Shown here: positions 54,391 to 64,000 of the stretch, piece by piece
How positions within the stretch are numbered: the first letter of the stretch is position 1
Layout of the letters: every line of letters begins with the position of its first letter
Assembly: GCA_024364735.1 (NCBI GenBank)
Contig: JAGFNQ010005385.1
Span: forward strand, 775,044-839,043
Source: Boesenbergia rotunda
Taxonomy: Eukaryota; Streptophyta; Magnoliopsida; Zingiberales; Zingiberaceae
Length of the DNA: 64,000 nucleotides
Direction: 5' to 3'
Translations under genes and position numbers: made by a program
Notes under the pieces: model-generated
Database searches by the model: none
Seen by the model: only the letters and a program-made list of their open reading frames with translations
Told to the model about the DNA's origin: nothing

Positions 54391-55798
54391 TTAGAATAGC
54401 TCCGGGTACTTGCGTCTCATCTCGTCCTCGCGTTCCCAGGTAGCTTCCTCGAACCGTTGACCTTGCCATAGGAACTTGACTAAGGGTACCTCCTTGTTCC
54501 TTAGCTTTTTGACTTCCCGATCCAAGATCTGGATAGGTCGGCTTTCATAACTTAGGTCCCCCTGAATTTGTACTGTCTGCGGCTCAATCACTCGTTCTCT
54601 GTTTGGAATACACTTCTTGAGCATCGACACATGGAACATGTTATGGATAGCTGACATCTCTTGAGGAAGCTCTATCCCATATGCCACCTGGCTGACTCTT
54701 TTCAGGATCAGGTACGGTCCCATATAACGCGGACTTAGTTTTCCTTTCTTCCCAAATCTCGTCGCCCCTTTCATAGGAGCCACTTTGAGGAACACCAAAT
54801 CTCCAACATTAAATTCTAGTGGTCTACGCCGGACATCTACATAACTCTTCTGCCGGCTCTGAGCAGCTTCTATCCGTTGTCAGATGTTCTGTACAGCTCG
54901 GGTGGTGCCGTCGATGACATCCGTCGTGAGCCCCATTTCCTTCTTTTCACCACCTTCGTACCAACATATCGGAGACCTACATCTCCTCCCATACAAAGCT
55001 TCATAAGGTGTCATTCCGATAGTAGCTTGGTAGCTATTATTGTAAGCGAATTCCGCTAAACATAGATATTGGCACCAACTCCCTTTGAAATCCAGGGCAC
55101 AAGCTCACAGCATGTCCTCCAGTACTTGGTTTACCCGTTCAGTTTGCCCGTCAGTCTGAGGGTGAAAGGCGGTGCTGAACCGTAGTTTATTGCCGAGAGA
55201 CTTCTGAACACACTCCCAAAAATGTGGGGTAAAGCGACCATCCCTATCTGAGATGATGGTCTTGGGAACTCCATGAAGTCTGATTATCTCCTTAACATAT
55301 AATTGAGCCAGTTGCTCAATCGAATAAGTCATCTTGATTGCGAGGAAGTGAGCAGACTTCGTCAACCTGTCCACAATTACCCATATCGCATCATATCTGT
55401 TTGTAGACCTGAGGAGTCCTGAAATAAAATCCATAGAGATATCTTCCCACTTCCATTCCTGAATTGGAAGTGGCTGTAGAACTCCTCCGGGTCGCAGGTG
55501 TTCTGCTTTCACTCGTTGGCAGGTCAAGCAAGTGCTAACATGCTGAGCCACATCTCTCTTCATACCGGACCACCAGAATTTCTCCTTCAAGTCTTGATAC
55601 ATCTTGGTGGATCCCGGATGCATCGAATAAGGGGTTCCATGAGCTTCTATTAATATTTCTCTCCACAGCTCCGGATCATTAGGGATACATAGGCGATCCC
55701 TAAGGTAGAGTACTCCCCCATTGGCGATATGAAAACCATCGCCCTTTCCTTCTAGCATCTCCTGCTTTATTCTCTGAAGACACGGATCACCATTTCCT
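54391..55798 (-). pseudogene. Integrase and chromodomain-like tail, element H
   Basis: Read from 55798 downward: the end of the RNase H/integrase linker, zinc-binding region (CLTC near 55525), catalytic core with SMDFISGLLRSTNRYDAIWV near 55430, SDRDGRF near 55235 and TERVNQ near 55140. Then a TGA at 55105 where relatives have Arg (EDMLRACALDF). A second TGA stands near 54880 at another Arg (NIRQRIE). The GPY/F module and tail are open from 54798 to 54391 (YPELF). Both stops fit C-to-T change in CGA codons. The 5' boundary to the filler at about 55798 is abrupt. Confidence 0.87.
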
Positions 55799-57110
55799 AA
55801 CTCTCAAAATATTCTTATTACTTCTCGTACAATATACATGTACCACATTCTCCACATTACAAAATTTTTCTATTACATGGTCATCCCTACTTTCGCTTAT
55901 TCTATCTTTCCATAGTCTTCTTTCACATATCCAAATACCTTTTCTCATTTACTAGTCATGCTTCCTCCACTCTAATCACAAAAATCACATTCTTATGATC
56001 TCCGTATCTTACTTCTCTATAACCTTACTTTTAAGCAACGAGTATCTAATATATTTTTTACCAAATTTCATAAAGCTAATACTATTCTTTACAAAACTCT
56101 CTCTCATTATTTATTTTCTAACAAGAATTTATAAAATATTCCTATATCAATCTTTTTCCAAAATCTATACTTTATTAGATCGTTTCACCTAGTAAGTTTG
56201 CTTGACCTAAAGTTCTTACTACATTCTTGCCTTTGATAACATTAACATCTAGTTCCTTCATACAGAGTTATAGCTAAGGTCCTATTCGTTGATCTCTATC
56301 ACTCTTTCTTTTGCATATCTATTTCTTACCCTCTCTCTTTCTTATATCAAGAATATTACTCCATTGCTACTACTATATATATTTGTTTAAAAGTCAAATA
56401 ACTTAACACCTTAATCTGTTCCTAATAGATATACATCACTAAGTCTTCATTTCATAACTACTATAATCACTTAGAATACCTACACTAAATACTCTACTCC
56501 CATAATACTATAGCTAATAAGTCTCCATTAATAAAGCACTATCCTCTCTTTACTCTAGGCTCATCGCTAAATATTAATATACGTCTTTCATCAACAGTAC
56601 AAACTTGCTTTGGTTCATAACTCTTCTTAATTCCAGACAGTCATGACACTTATACAGATATTCTCCTCATTACTTACACATTCCTCCTCTTACATCTACT
56701 TGCTCTTCTTTTTCAATTTATTCCGTTTCACCACCACTCAATCATTTACTATATTCATTCCACATGACTACAGCTACTTAAGTAAAATCATCACAGATCA
56801 CTCTCGCTCACTATCACTCACATATAAAAGACAAGTAAGGCTAATATAAGTTATTGTTATTCATACCCGCATATGAAATCCTAAAGTATTTGATTTCATA
56901 AAAATAAGATAAAGTATCGTTCATAGTTACATAACCTAAAGTACTTTCCATCATAAGGCATCATTCATATCCTAAAGTACTTTCCATCATAAGGCATCAT
57001 TCATACTTGTATATTCTAGAATCATAAGATATCATCCATACTTGCATATTCCAGAATCATAAAAGAACATAAGGTATCCTAAAAGTACTTGCTATCATAA
57101 GGTATGCGTA
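55799..57110. other. AT- and pyrimidine-rich filler in element H
   Basis: No ORF, no similarity to gag or pol of the other elements, and no match I can see elsewhere in the window. The plus strand is rich in C, T and A, so the element transcript would be purine-rich. The last 200 bases hold short tandem copies of CCTAAAGTACTTTCCATCAT (near 56938 and 56972) and related CATAAGGTAT units. Confidence 0.75.
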
Positions 57111-57171
57111 GGGGTACACACTTGGAAGCTGCAGGAAGGAGTCTTGATGTGTGTGTAGTGAGATGACAACG

Positions 57172-57183
57172 GCTCTGATACCA
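57172..57183 (-). other. Primer binding site (initiator tRNA-Met), element H
   Basis: Minus-strand TGGTATCAGAGC, three bases inside the 5' LTR. The CACACACATCA leader motif is present, but the donor-like site reads GTGTG rather than GTAAG. Confidence 0.9.
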
Positions 57184-57186
57184 ACC

Positions 57187-60100
57187 TGTAATGCCCGTCC
57201 ATTTTTTTCCACACCTTACGGTGGCCAAAAGACGGCGTTACGCTAACATACATCTAGGCACATGAACATCATAATGCAGCGGAATAATTAAAACCTTTAT
57301 ACATGCACCTAACATTTGTATCTTGTGAACATTCTTTCTACCTATCATTCCTAAACATATTAGCACATTAACATCATCCATAACATCATGATATAAAAAT
57401 CACATAAAGCAGCCTTAAGCAACATAAGTAGTCGGTTATTCTTCAAACGTAACTATCATAAGTATAGCATGTAACTTAAGCAAATAGTGTCAAACATAAG
57501 CCATGGGATAAAATATAAATATGAGAGTCTTTTTCCTTGCCATGTCACTACCACACACATACTCTTGTCCCTCCTGCTGCTTCCCTTAACATCCTCTTGC
57601 TTGATCTGCGGTATAAGACAATAAAACTATAAGCACATAGGCTTAGTAAGACCCTTCCCTACTCACTAAAACCATACAAACATAAAATATAAACATAGGA
57701 ACTTTATCATAACATGATTCTTAACATAAAGTGTAATCATAATAATCATTTGACAGGTCATGGTTCTTAATCATAAACCATAAACATAATTCCCACTCAT
57801 AACCAGAAACATGATAAACATGGTTCTTAATCATAAACACGAACATAATAAACATGGTTCTTAATCATAAGACATGAACATAATAAACATGATTCTTAAT
57901 CATAAACATGAACATAACGAACATGGATCTTAATCATAAAACATAAACATGATAAACATGGTTCTTAATCATAAACATGAACATAATAAACATGGTTCTT
58001 AATCATATGACATGAACATAATAAACATGATTCTTAATCATAAGCATGAACATAACGAACATGGATCTTAATCATAAAACATAAACATGATAAACATGGT
58101 TCTTAATCATAAACATGAACATAACAAACATGGTTCTTAATCATAAAACATAAACATAATTAACCATTTCGCATGGCATAATTCTTAGCCTAACCCATAA
58201 ACATTCATAGTATAAACCATAAACATAATAGGCATTCATTAACATGGATGCATAACATGGATGGATGAATGAGTCAAATGCACATAACATATGGATGCTT
58301 ATTTGAAAAACATACTTATAAATACTTAGACATAATCATTATATCATGGGGCCCTGGCTCGTACCACATTCATACATCATATGCGTGCATCCCTAAGTAA
58401 ATACGAGGTAGCTAATCTCGACCTACTAGGGTAAGGACAGCTTCATTGGTAGTCCCAGAACCATGGACAGCTTCATCGGTAGTCCAGAACCGTGGACAAC
58501 TTCATCGGTAGTCCAGAACCGTGGATAGCTTCATCGGTAGTCCAGAACCGTGGACTGCTTCATCAGTAGTCCAGAACCGTGGACAGCTTCATCGGTAGTC
58601 CAGAACCGTGGACAGCTTCATCGGTAGTCTAGAACCGTGGACCTTACTTAGGTCCGGTACAAGCTCATTCATAAAGTAAAATAATTTCATATGCTTCTTC
58701 ATTCATAAAACATACATGGCATAATCATTCATTCTTAATTGCTTAACATCATCCTTAGGCCTTGAAGGCATGAACCTTATCCTCATTCATCATTTTCATT
58801 CCATATCAACATTATGCCTCGAAGGCATGAACTTTATTTCATTCATCATTTACATTCCATATCATCATTATGCCTCGAAGACATGAACTTTATTTCATTC
58901 ATCATTTTCATTCATACAACATGACATACATACGTATCATTCGTAAAGCATGGCCTACATACATATCATTCATAAAGCATGACACACATACATAATTAGC
59001 ATCTTAATTCGTAAGGCATGCATGATCATGGTACATAGGTAAACATGCATAGATCTTTTCATACATGATACATATTTCCTAGGTTCATGGCACATGGTCT
59101 AAACATTCATGAATAAACATAGCACATGACCTAACATACAAAGTCATGATACATCATACATGAAGCTAGGGTTTTAGGTCACATAAAAATTCTTACAACA
59201 TGCTTAATCATCTACATACATCCTAGTAAACCATAAACAAGTATCTTTGAAAACTTAACCCAACCCAAACCCTAACTTATGGTCTTGGCCGAAAGTTCCA
59301 AGGAGGAGGCTCCATCATTCAATCAACCTAAAAGGTTCCATGAGTAAAAGAAAAACCCATACAGTACATACAAAGCCATAGGGAGCCATTAAACCCCATA
59401 ATTGGAGCTAACCCTAATTTCCTTGCCCTAGAAATGTTCTTGGCCAAAACCCTAAAGGCCATAAATCCATAGGAAAAATTCATATAACCCACACATAATA
59501 TCCATTAGGTCATAGAGGAACCATATAAACATGCTTGAAGGGTTAGATCAAATTCTCATCATGGTATAGGGGTGGTGGCCGAAACTTTTGGGAGTCACAA
59601 ATCCATGGAAAATTCATATAACATATCATTCATACTTTATTCATCATGGAAAAACATTGGGAAATATTAGTGAAGCTTTAACATCATCCTAAGCCCTAGA
59701 TCTTACCTTGGTCGAAACCCTTAAAAAGCCCTAGCCCTAGTTTTCTTCACATATAGTCCAAACAAATTCTTATATCATGAAAACAACTTGAAAACCATTA
59801 TACCACAGGTGAGGGGGTCTTACCTTGGGTTATCTTGATTATCATCTTGAATAGAGAAGCTAAAAGAAATTTCCTTGACCTTAGACTACCCCTATCCCTT
59901 GTAGCCTTGTAGAAAGCCCTTAGATCTTGAAGAAGAGGTCTCCTTGTGAAACTTTTCCAAAGGAAAACCCACCTTGTAGGTTTCGGCTAGGAGGAGAAGG
60001 AAGAAGAGAAGAAGGCTTGGTGGAGGAAGAAGGCAATTAACTTAAGTGTTAAGTTGTCTCTTCCTTTTCCCCCTCTTATATACTAGATGAAGGAGGCAAA

Positions 60101-60565
60101 TGAAGAGACATGGTGCAATGACTCTTCACTTCCTTTAGCCTCAACTAAAATCCCTTTCCTTTTCCACTAGCACTCCCTTGCTAGGTGAATTGGTTAGTAC
60201 ATGCATGGTAGTATACTAGGTCCAAGGTTCAATCCTTGGTCCATGCACTTTATTTTTATTTTATTTTTATTTTATTTTTTTTATTATTTTCGGAATTTCC
60301 CCCTATGACCCACCCATAATCATGCTAATATTCCTAATTAAAACTCATTTCTATTTATATTAAATTCTACCGAGAATCCACTAATAACCATGGTACTAGA
60401 AAAGCCCATGTAAGGCCCCTTAGTACTTAGCTTCTCAATTTATATGGTAAAATCATGGATAATTAGGCTATAGTTCATACTAGTATTTCTAAGTTCCTCG
60501 AAAACTATCTAGACATGATCAATATTTTAATGAAAATATTGAAAAAAAATTTCTGGGTCGTTACA
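57187..60565 (-). repeat. 5' LTR of element H
   Basis: 3,379 bp copy of 51038-54356; begins TGTAATGCCC where the other copy has TGTAACGCCC. Seven copies of the 29-bp repeat (58438-58642), TATA box at 60082-60075, tRNA-like module at 60182-60257. Confidence 0.9.
60182..60257 (+). promoter_or_regulatory. Antisense tRNA-like Pol III-type module in element H U3
   Basis: TAGGTGAATTGGTTAGTAC (from 60182) resembles a tRNA D arm; B box GGTTCAATCC (60226-60235) lies in a CCAAGG/CCTTGG stem; spacing 44 bp; T5 at 60253-60257. Confidence 0.6.
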
Positions 60566-60956
60566 CATAGTATGGAGGAGTGTAATGTAGAAATGTGTGG
60601 CGGACTCCACCATGGAAGATGAGTATGTGGCAGCCTCAGAGGCAACCAAGGAAGATGTATGGCTCAGAAACTTCATGATGGACTTGGATGTGATTCCTGG
60701 TTTGCCCAGAATTATCACAATTTATTGTGATAATAGTGGCGCAGTTGCAAACTCGAAGGAACCATGAGCTCATAAGATGACTAAACACATAGAGCGTAAG
60801 TACCACCTGATACGAGAAATCGTAAAGCGAGGAGAAGTTGGTGTCGCCAAGATTGCATCGGAGGACAACCTGGCGGATCTTTTCACTAAGGCCCTTCAGG
60901 CGAGAGCTATTGATAGGTATGTGGAGGATATGAGAGTCAGATGTATGGCGTTATGA
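60566..60956 (+). pseudogene. Ty1/copia RNase H end, element I
   Basis: Continues the frame left at 51037. Shows STMEDEYVAASEATKEDVWL, IYCDNSGAVANSKEP, KHIERKYHLIREIV and the closing LADLFTKAL, all standard for copia RNase H. A TAG near 60591 and a TGA near 60765 (where relatives have Arg in KEPRAHK) break it. The natural stop is TGA at 60954-60956. Confidence 0.85.
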
Positions 60957-60980
60957 GGACAACAGAGTCTTTGAGTATTA

Positions 60981-60987
60981 GTGGGAG
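60981..60987 (+). other. Polypurine tract, element I
   Basis: GTGGGAG, just before the LTR start at 60990. Confidence 0.65.
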
Positions 60988-60989
60988 AT

Positions 60990-61341
60990 TGTTAGGATGT
61001 ATACTAAAAGTCTTGCCTTTTCTGTATGAGCATCTGCATTATGAAAGAGAGCCACATGATCACTATTTGCATGTTTATATTAGTGTGTGCATTTTGTTTG
61101 ATACTTAACATTGTAGATAACATGGTGTGTGGTGTCATACAGAAGATCATGTTATCGGTCCCTTGTAAAGTATAAGTATAGGCTCACAACCGAAATGGAT
61201 TTGGACAAACCATCGGGATGGTTGTAGTGTAATTTGATGTTGGTTTATCTTGACGATACAATTACACTAGTGCACTTTGTATGCATTGAGCAGGACCGAC
61301 ATAGAGGTGATCCAATTTATACTGACTTTATAATTGGATCA
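60990..61341 (+). repeat. 3' LTR of element I (partial)
   Basis: Starts TGTTAGGATG right after the PPT. Breaks off at 61341 where the LTR of J begins. No ORF. Confidence 0.72.
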
Positions 61342-61439
61342 TGTTGGTGCAGGAAGCACCATATCGAACCTTGTTTTGATATTGACAAAGGATTCAAAGT
61401 TAAGTCCTATTTGTGATCTAATAAAGTTACTCAAGTGTG

Positions 61440-61880
61440 CAGAAATAAAGTACTAGCGAACGGCTGCTAGGCACCTGGTGAAGGACTGCCAGGAAACAAA
61501 GTCCTAGTGAAGGGCTGCTAGGCACTGGCGAAGGACTGCCAGGAAACAAAGACCTGGCGAGGGACAGCTAGGCACCTGGCGAAGGACTTGCCAGGAAACA
61601 AAGTCCTAGCGAAGGGCTGCTAGGCACCTGGCGAAGGACTGCCAAAACCAAAGTCCTAGCGAAGGGCTGCTAGGCACCTGGCGAAAGGACTGCCAGGTAA
61701 CAAAGACCTGGCGAAGGACTGCCAGGTAACAAAGACCTGGCGAAGGACTGCTAGGCACCAAGCGAAGGACTACTTGGTATCGAAGACCTGGCGAAGGATT
61801 GCTAGGCACCAGGCGAAGGACTGCTTGGAACTGAAGACCTGGTGAAGGACTGCTAGCACTGGCGAAGGACTGCTGGGCAA
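61440..61880 (+). repeat. Sub-repeat array in the J LTR
   Basis: About nine imperfect copies of a unit of roughly 50 bp built from GCGAAGGACTGCCAGG, AACAAAG and CTGCTAGGCACCTGG. Confidence 0.85.
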
Positions 61881-62468
61881 AAGTCTAATCGAAGGAGCCG
61901 GTTTGCAACAAGTAAATTCTCCCGAGAGAAGTAGGCCGAGGACGCGTTCCCCGTCGAGGAACAGTAGGTGTCGGTTCGACCTAGGGTTCCATTTTGGAGA
62001 CCCAAAGTTAGAACCAAGACAGCTACGACTGTAAAATTCACTAACATACTTGCTTTATCATGTTTGGTACTAACCCTGAATGCAGGACCGAAAGGAACGA
62101 GTTTCTGCAGCTCAGAATGCTCCAAAGGAGAAGGGCAGCAGCTGGGCAGGGCGCTCCGGAGGTCCTGGTGACGCCAAGGTAAAGCCAAACAAGAGTTGAG
62201 CAAGAAAACGCTTCAGAAGCTCACTGGCCGGGCGCCCCCAAGCTCCCAGGCGCCCCGGATTCCTCGGGCGCTCTGGGTTCAAGCCCAACGAAGCAGATAG
62301 AGTTCAAAGTCAGCGAGAAGCCAGGCATACCAAGTCAACCCGGGCGCCCCCTGCTTCCCGGGTGCCCCCGTCAAACCCCGAGCCCGATCCTGGAGGAATA
62401 AGGGTTGACCGAGTTGCGGGATGAGGTTTGCGGATCGGGAGACACGTGGAGGGCGACCCCAGGTGCAC

Positions 62469-62476
62469 TATATAAA
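62469..62476 (+). promoter_or_regulatory. LTR TATA box, element J
   Basis: TATATAAA followed by GGGCTCGACCCC; likely core promoter. Confidence 0.6.
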
Positions 62477-62892
62477 GGGCTCGACCCCCAATGCTTCAGA
62501 AACAATTCTTCCAACGCCAATACGCTCTTCGACTCAAGCACTCTTGCTCCGAAAACCTCCCATCTCGAGATTCAAGCGCCGACGACGACCCTCTGCTCCG
62601 AAGCACGATCCACACCGGGCGTCGAGGTAACGAAGAGTTTAAGTTTTAGTTTACTGTACTACAACTGTAATATTTTTTGTAAATATTTGCGCACATATAG
62701 AATTGCCCACAGAAAACGGTCAACGACCGTGGGCCTTGAAGTAAAGAGCCGACCGTGACTCCAAACCAAGTAAAATCGCTTGAGTTCTTGTGCTGTGTTT
62801 TTAATTCCGCTGTGTATTCTCTTAACCTCGAATCCGAAAAGTTTTTTACGATATTCACCCCCCCCTCTATCGTATTCTCTCGATCCAACAAG

Positions 62893-62904
62893 TGGTATCA
62901 GAGC
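62893..62904 (+). other. Primer binding site (initiator tRNA-Met), element J
   Basis: TGGTATCAGAGC two bases after the LTR end. The next 500 bases are an AT-rich leader without a gene. Confidence 0.92.
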
Positions 62905-63420
62905 GGGGAAGCTCAAATTTGGTGCAATCACCAATTTGAGATTTATTTTCGAATTTATGAAATTTTTCATTTTATTTCTTTTCTTTTTGTTAATCGAGAT
63001 TGGTGCAACACCACTCGATCTTTCTCGCTTTTTATTTCAAATAAATAATATCTGTGGGTGGGTTTCAATTTTCAATTCTTATTTTTTCACTATAAGTCAG
63101 AATTGATAAAACGATTAATTTTCAAAAATTTGTCATAAACTTTTTTATTATTATTTTAATATTTTTTCTCAAAATTCATGCTACCTTAAATCGAGCAGAT
63201 TTTTCCTAAACATTGAATTCTTACTTTTTTTCATCATTAATCAAAATTGATAAAGCTAATATTTTCAAAATTTGTCATAATTTTTTTATTATTTTATTAT
63301 TTTACCTCGAAATTCTTGTAAGATTTATTTTGGATTATTTTTTCCCTTCTCCCGCACTACTAATCCAAGACCAAGTCTTGGTACATTTTGTTACTTCTTT
63401 TCTGTACGAGGTTAAACTAA

Positions 63421-64000
63421 ATGGCCAACCAAGAGTGGAATAGTGTCGTTCCACCGCTATTCTCCGGCGAGAACTTCAATTATTGGAGAAGTCAAATGGA
63501 GTTCCATCTGAAGGCCCATATGGACATATGGATGATCATTCAAACAGGGTTCTCCCTCCTACAGAAGTTGGACTATCAATTACGTGGGACCAACTGGATG
63601 GACCAACCCTAAGGAAGATCGAGACAGATGCAAGGACGACTACAATCCTATAATGTGGCCTAACCAATGAAGAATTGAAGCGGGTCGGATCCTTCAACTG
63701 TGCCAAAGAGATTGTGGGAAAAGCTAATCAATCTACACGAAGAGAGCTCCGATATTGAGATCTTAGAAGATTTTGCATTTTCGGCCCAAGCACAAGTAGC
63801 TGAGACAGACTCGAACCCCGACGTCGAAATCGAACTAGAATCAGACGATGAGTTTTCTAGGACTAAATTGGTAACTAATTTTGAATCAGTTTCTGAATTA
63901 AGGTTAAATAATCAAGCTGATACTGCAGTGGTCAAGGAAGGTATAATTTTCATGCAGGGAAAACCCCAAAAGAACCACCAAAGAAGGAGCTTCAACCAGT
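63421..64000 (+). pseudogene. gag: Ty1/copia gag (start and fragments), element J
   Basis: The first 63 codons read MANQEWNSVVPPLFSGENFN and on to a WRSQMEFHLKAHMDIWMII segment, a typical copia gag start. A TAA at 63610-63612 ends it. Homology continues in other frames (CGLTNEELKRVGSFNCAKEI near 63655-63715) and again as an acidic region (EIELESDDEFSRTKLVTNF near 63820) to the window end, with an apparent deletion between. Not functional as it stands. Confidence 0.8.

Larger units (their letters stand above)
51038..60565 (-). mobile_element. Element H: Tekay-type element with gag to RNase H replaced by filler
   Basis: LTRs 51038-54356 (3') and 57187-60565 (5'), PBS 57172-57183, PPT 54358-54370, TSD CATAG (51033-51037, 60566-60570). 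The 2.8 kb interior keeps integrase and the chromodomain-like tail (54391-55798). Gag, protease, RT and most of RNase H are gone; about 1.3 kb of unrelated-looking sequence stands in their place. It is non-autonomous. Intact termini and TSD mean the present structure or its progenitor was mobile, unless the change came after insertion. Confidence 0.9.
50419..61341 (+). mobile_element. Element I: Ty1/copia retrotransposon remnant, host of C and H
   Basis: Visible parts are RT (50419-51037), RNase H end (60566-60956), PPT (near 60981) and the first 352 bp of the 3' LTR (60990-61341), where element J begins. H is bounded by CATAG on both sides. Its 5' half is not in the window. Confidence 0.82.
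61342..62890 (+). repeat. 5' LTR of element J
   Basis: 1,549 bp. Includes a sub-repeat array (about 61440-61880), a GC-rich part with repeated GGGCGCCC-like motifs (62225-62375) and TATATAAA at 62469-62476. Ends CCAACA, the inverse of its TGTTGG start. Confidence 0.85.
61342..64000 (+). mobile_element. Element J: Ty1/copia retrotransposon, 5' part only
   Basis: 5' LTR 61342-62890 with TGTTGG...CCAACA ends, PBS 62893-62904 and a copia gag from 63421. The large LTR and gag style suggest the Sire/Maximus group, with moderate confidence. It continues past the window; a GATCA duplication (61337-61341) would be expected at its right end. Confidence 0.85.

Noticed and set aside
56643..56849. Small membrane-like ORF in the H filler
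   Set aside because: Ser/Thr/Phe/Leu-rich translation of pyrimidine-rich sequence; no supporting signal.
58438..58642. CRISPR-like 29-bp direct repeats
   Set aside because: The units are contiguous with no unique spacers; it is a minisatellite in an LTR.
61606..61809. Pro/Ser-rich minus-strand ORF in the J LTR
   Set aside because: Translation of a sub-repeat array.

Overview
This is a 64 kb stretch of plant nuclear DNA made entirely of LTR retrotransposons. I see no host gene. The plant assignment rests on initiator-tRNA-Met and tRNA-Asp primer binding sites, chromodomain-bearing Ty3/gypsy elements of the Del/Tekay chromovirus type, a Tat-type gypsy polyprotein with two RNase H domains, and Ty1/copia elements. 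A large, repeat-rich angiosperm genome (possibly monocot) is likely; the species cannot be read from the sequence. A run of 401 N at 7007-7407 shows it is a scaffold.

Layout. 1-1673: end of a Tat-lineage gypsy pol. 1674-11811: element A (Tekay, +), with 2.5 kb LTRs and an N gap. 11812-50418: element C (Tekay, -), the host of a nest. Inside C lie D (12221-20335, +, non-autonomous, tRNA-Asp primed, glutamine-rich ORF), E (22482-41445, Tekay, -), which itself holds F (24444-33624, Tekay, +), and G (41491-45346, a solo LTR, +). C sits in copia element I (50419-51037, then 60566-61341), which also holds H (51038-60565, Tekay, -). Element J (61342-64000, copia, +) is cut by the window end. Target-site duplications confirm D (GGTAC), F (ACTTA), G (CTCAG) and H (CATAG); E has a one-mismatch pair. 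A has no matching duplication.

Coding state. Every gag-pol that can be followed is broken by nonsense codons, indels, deletions or insertions, so nothing here looks autonomous. Hand-estimated LTR divergence follows the nesting order: C about 6 percent over 276 bp, E about 1.3, F about 0.7, A about 0.4.

Most interesting. All six Tekay LTR families here (A, C, E, F, G, H) carry, just upstream of the TATA box and antisense to the element, a tRNA-like module with an A box, a B box (44-45 bp apart in four families) and a following oligo-T stretch. It looks like an internal RNA polymerase III transcription unit. The same LTRs share a stem-loop whose stem sequence changes between families while its pairing is kept, and a hairpin at the 3' LTR end next to the primer binding site. 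Element D codes for an unusual Phe/Gln-repeat protein with 27-residue acidic repeats and no polymerase. Element H has replaced gag to RNase H with about 1.3 kb of purine-rich filler.
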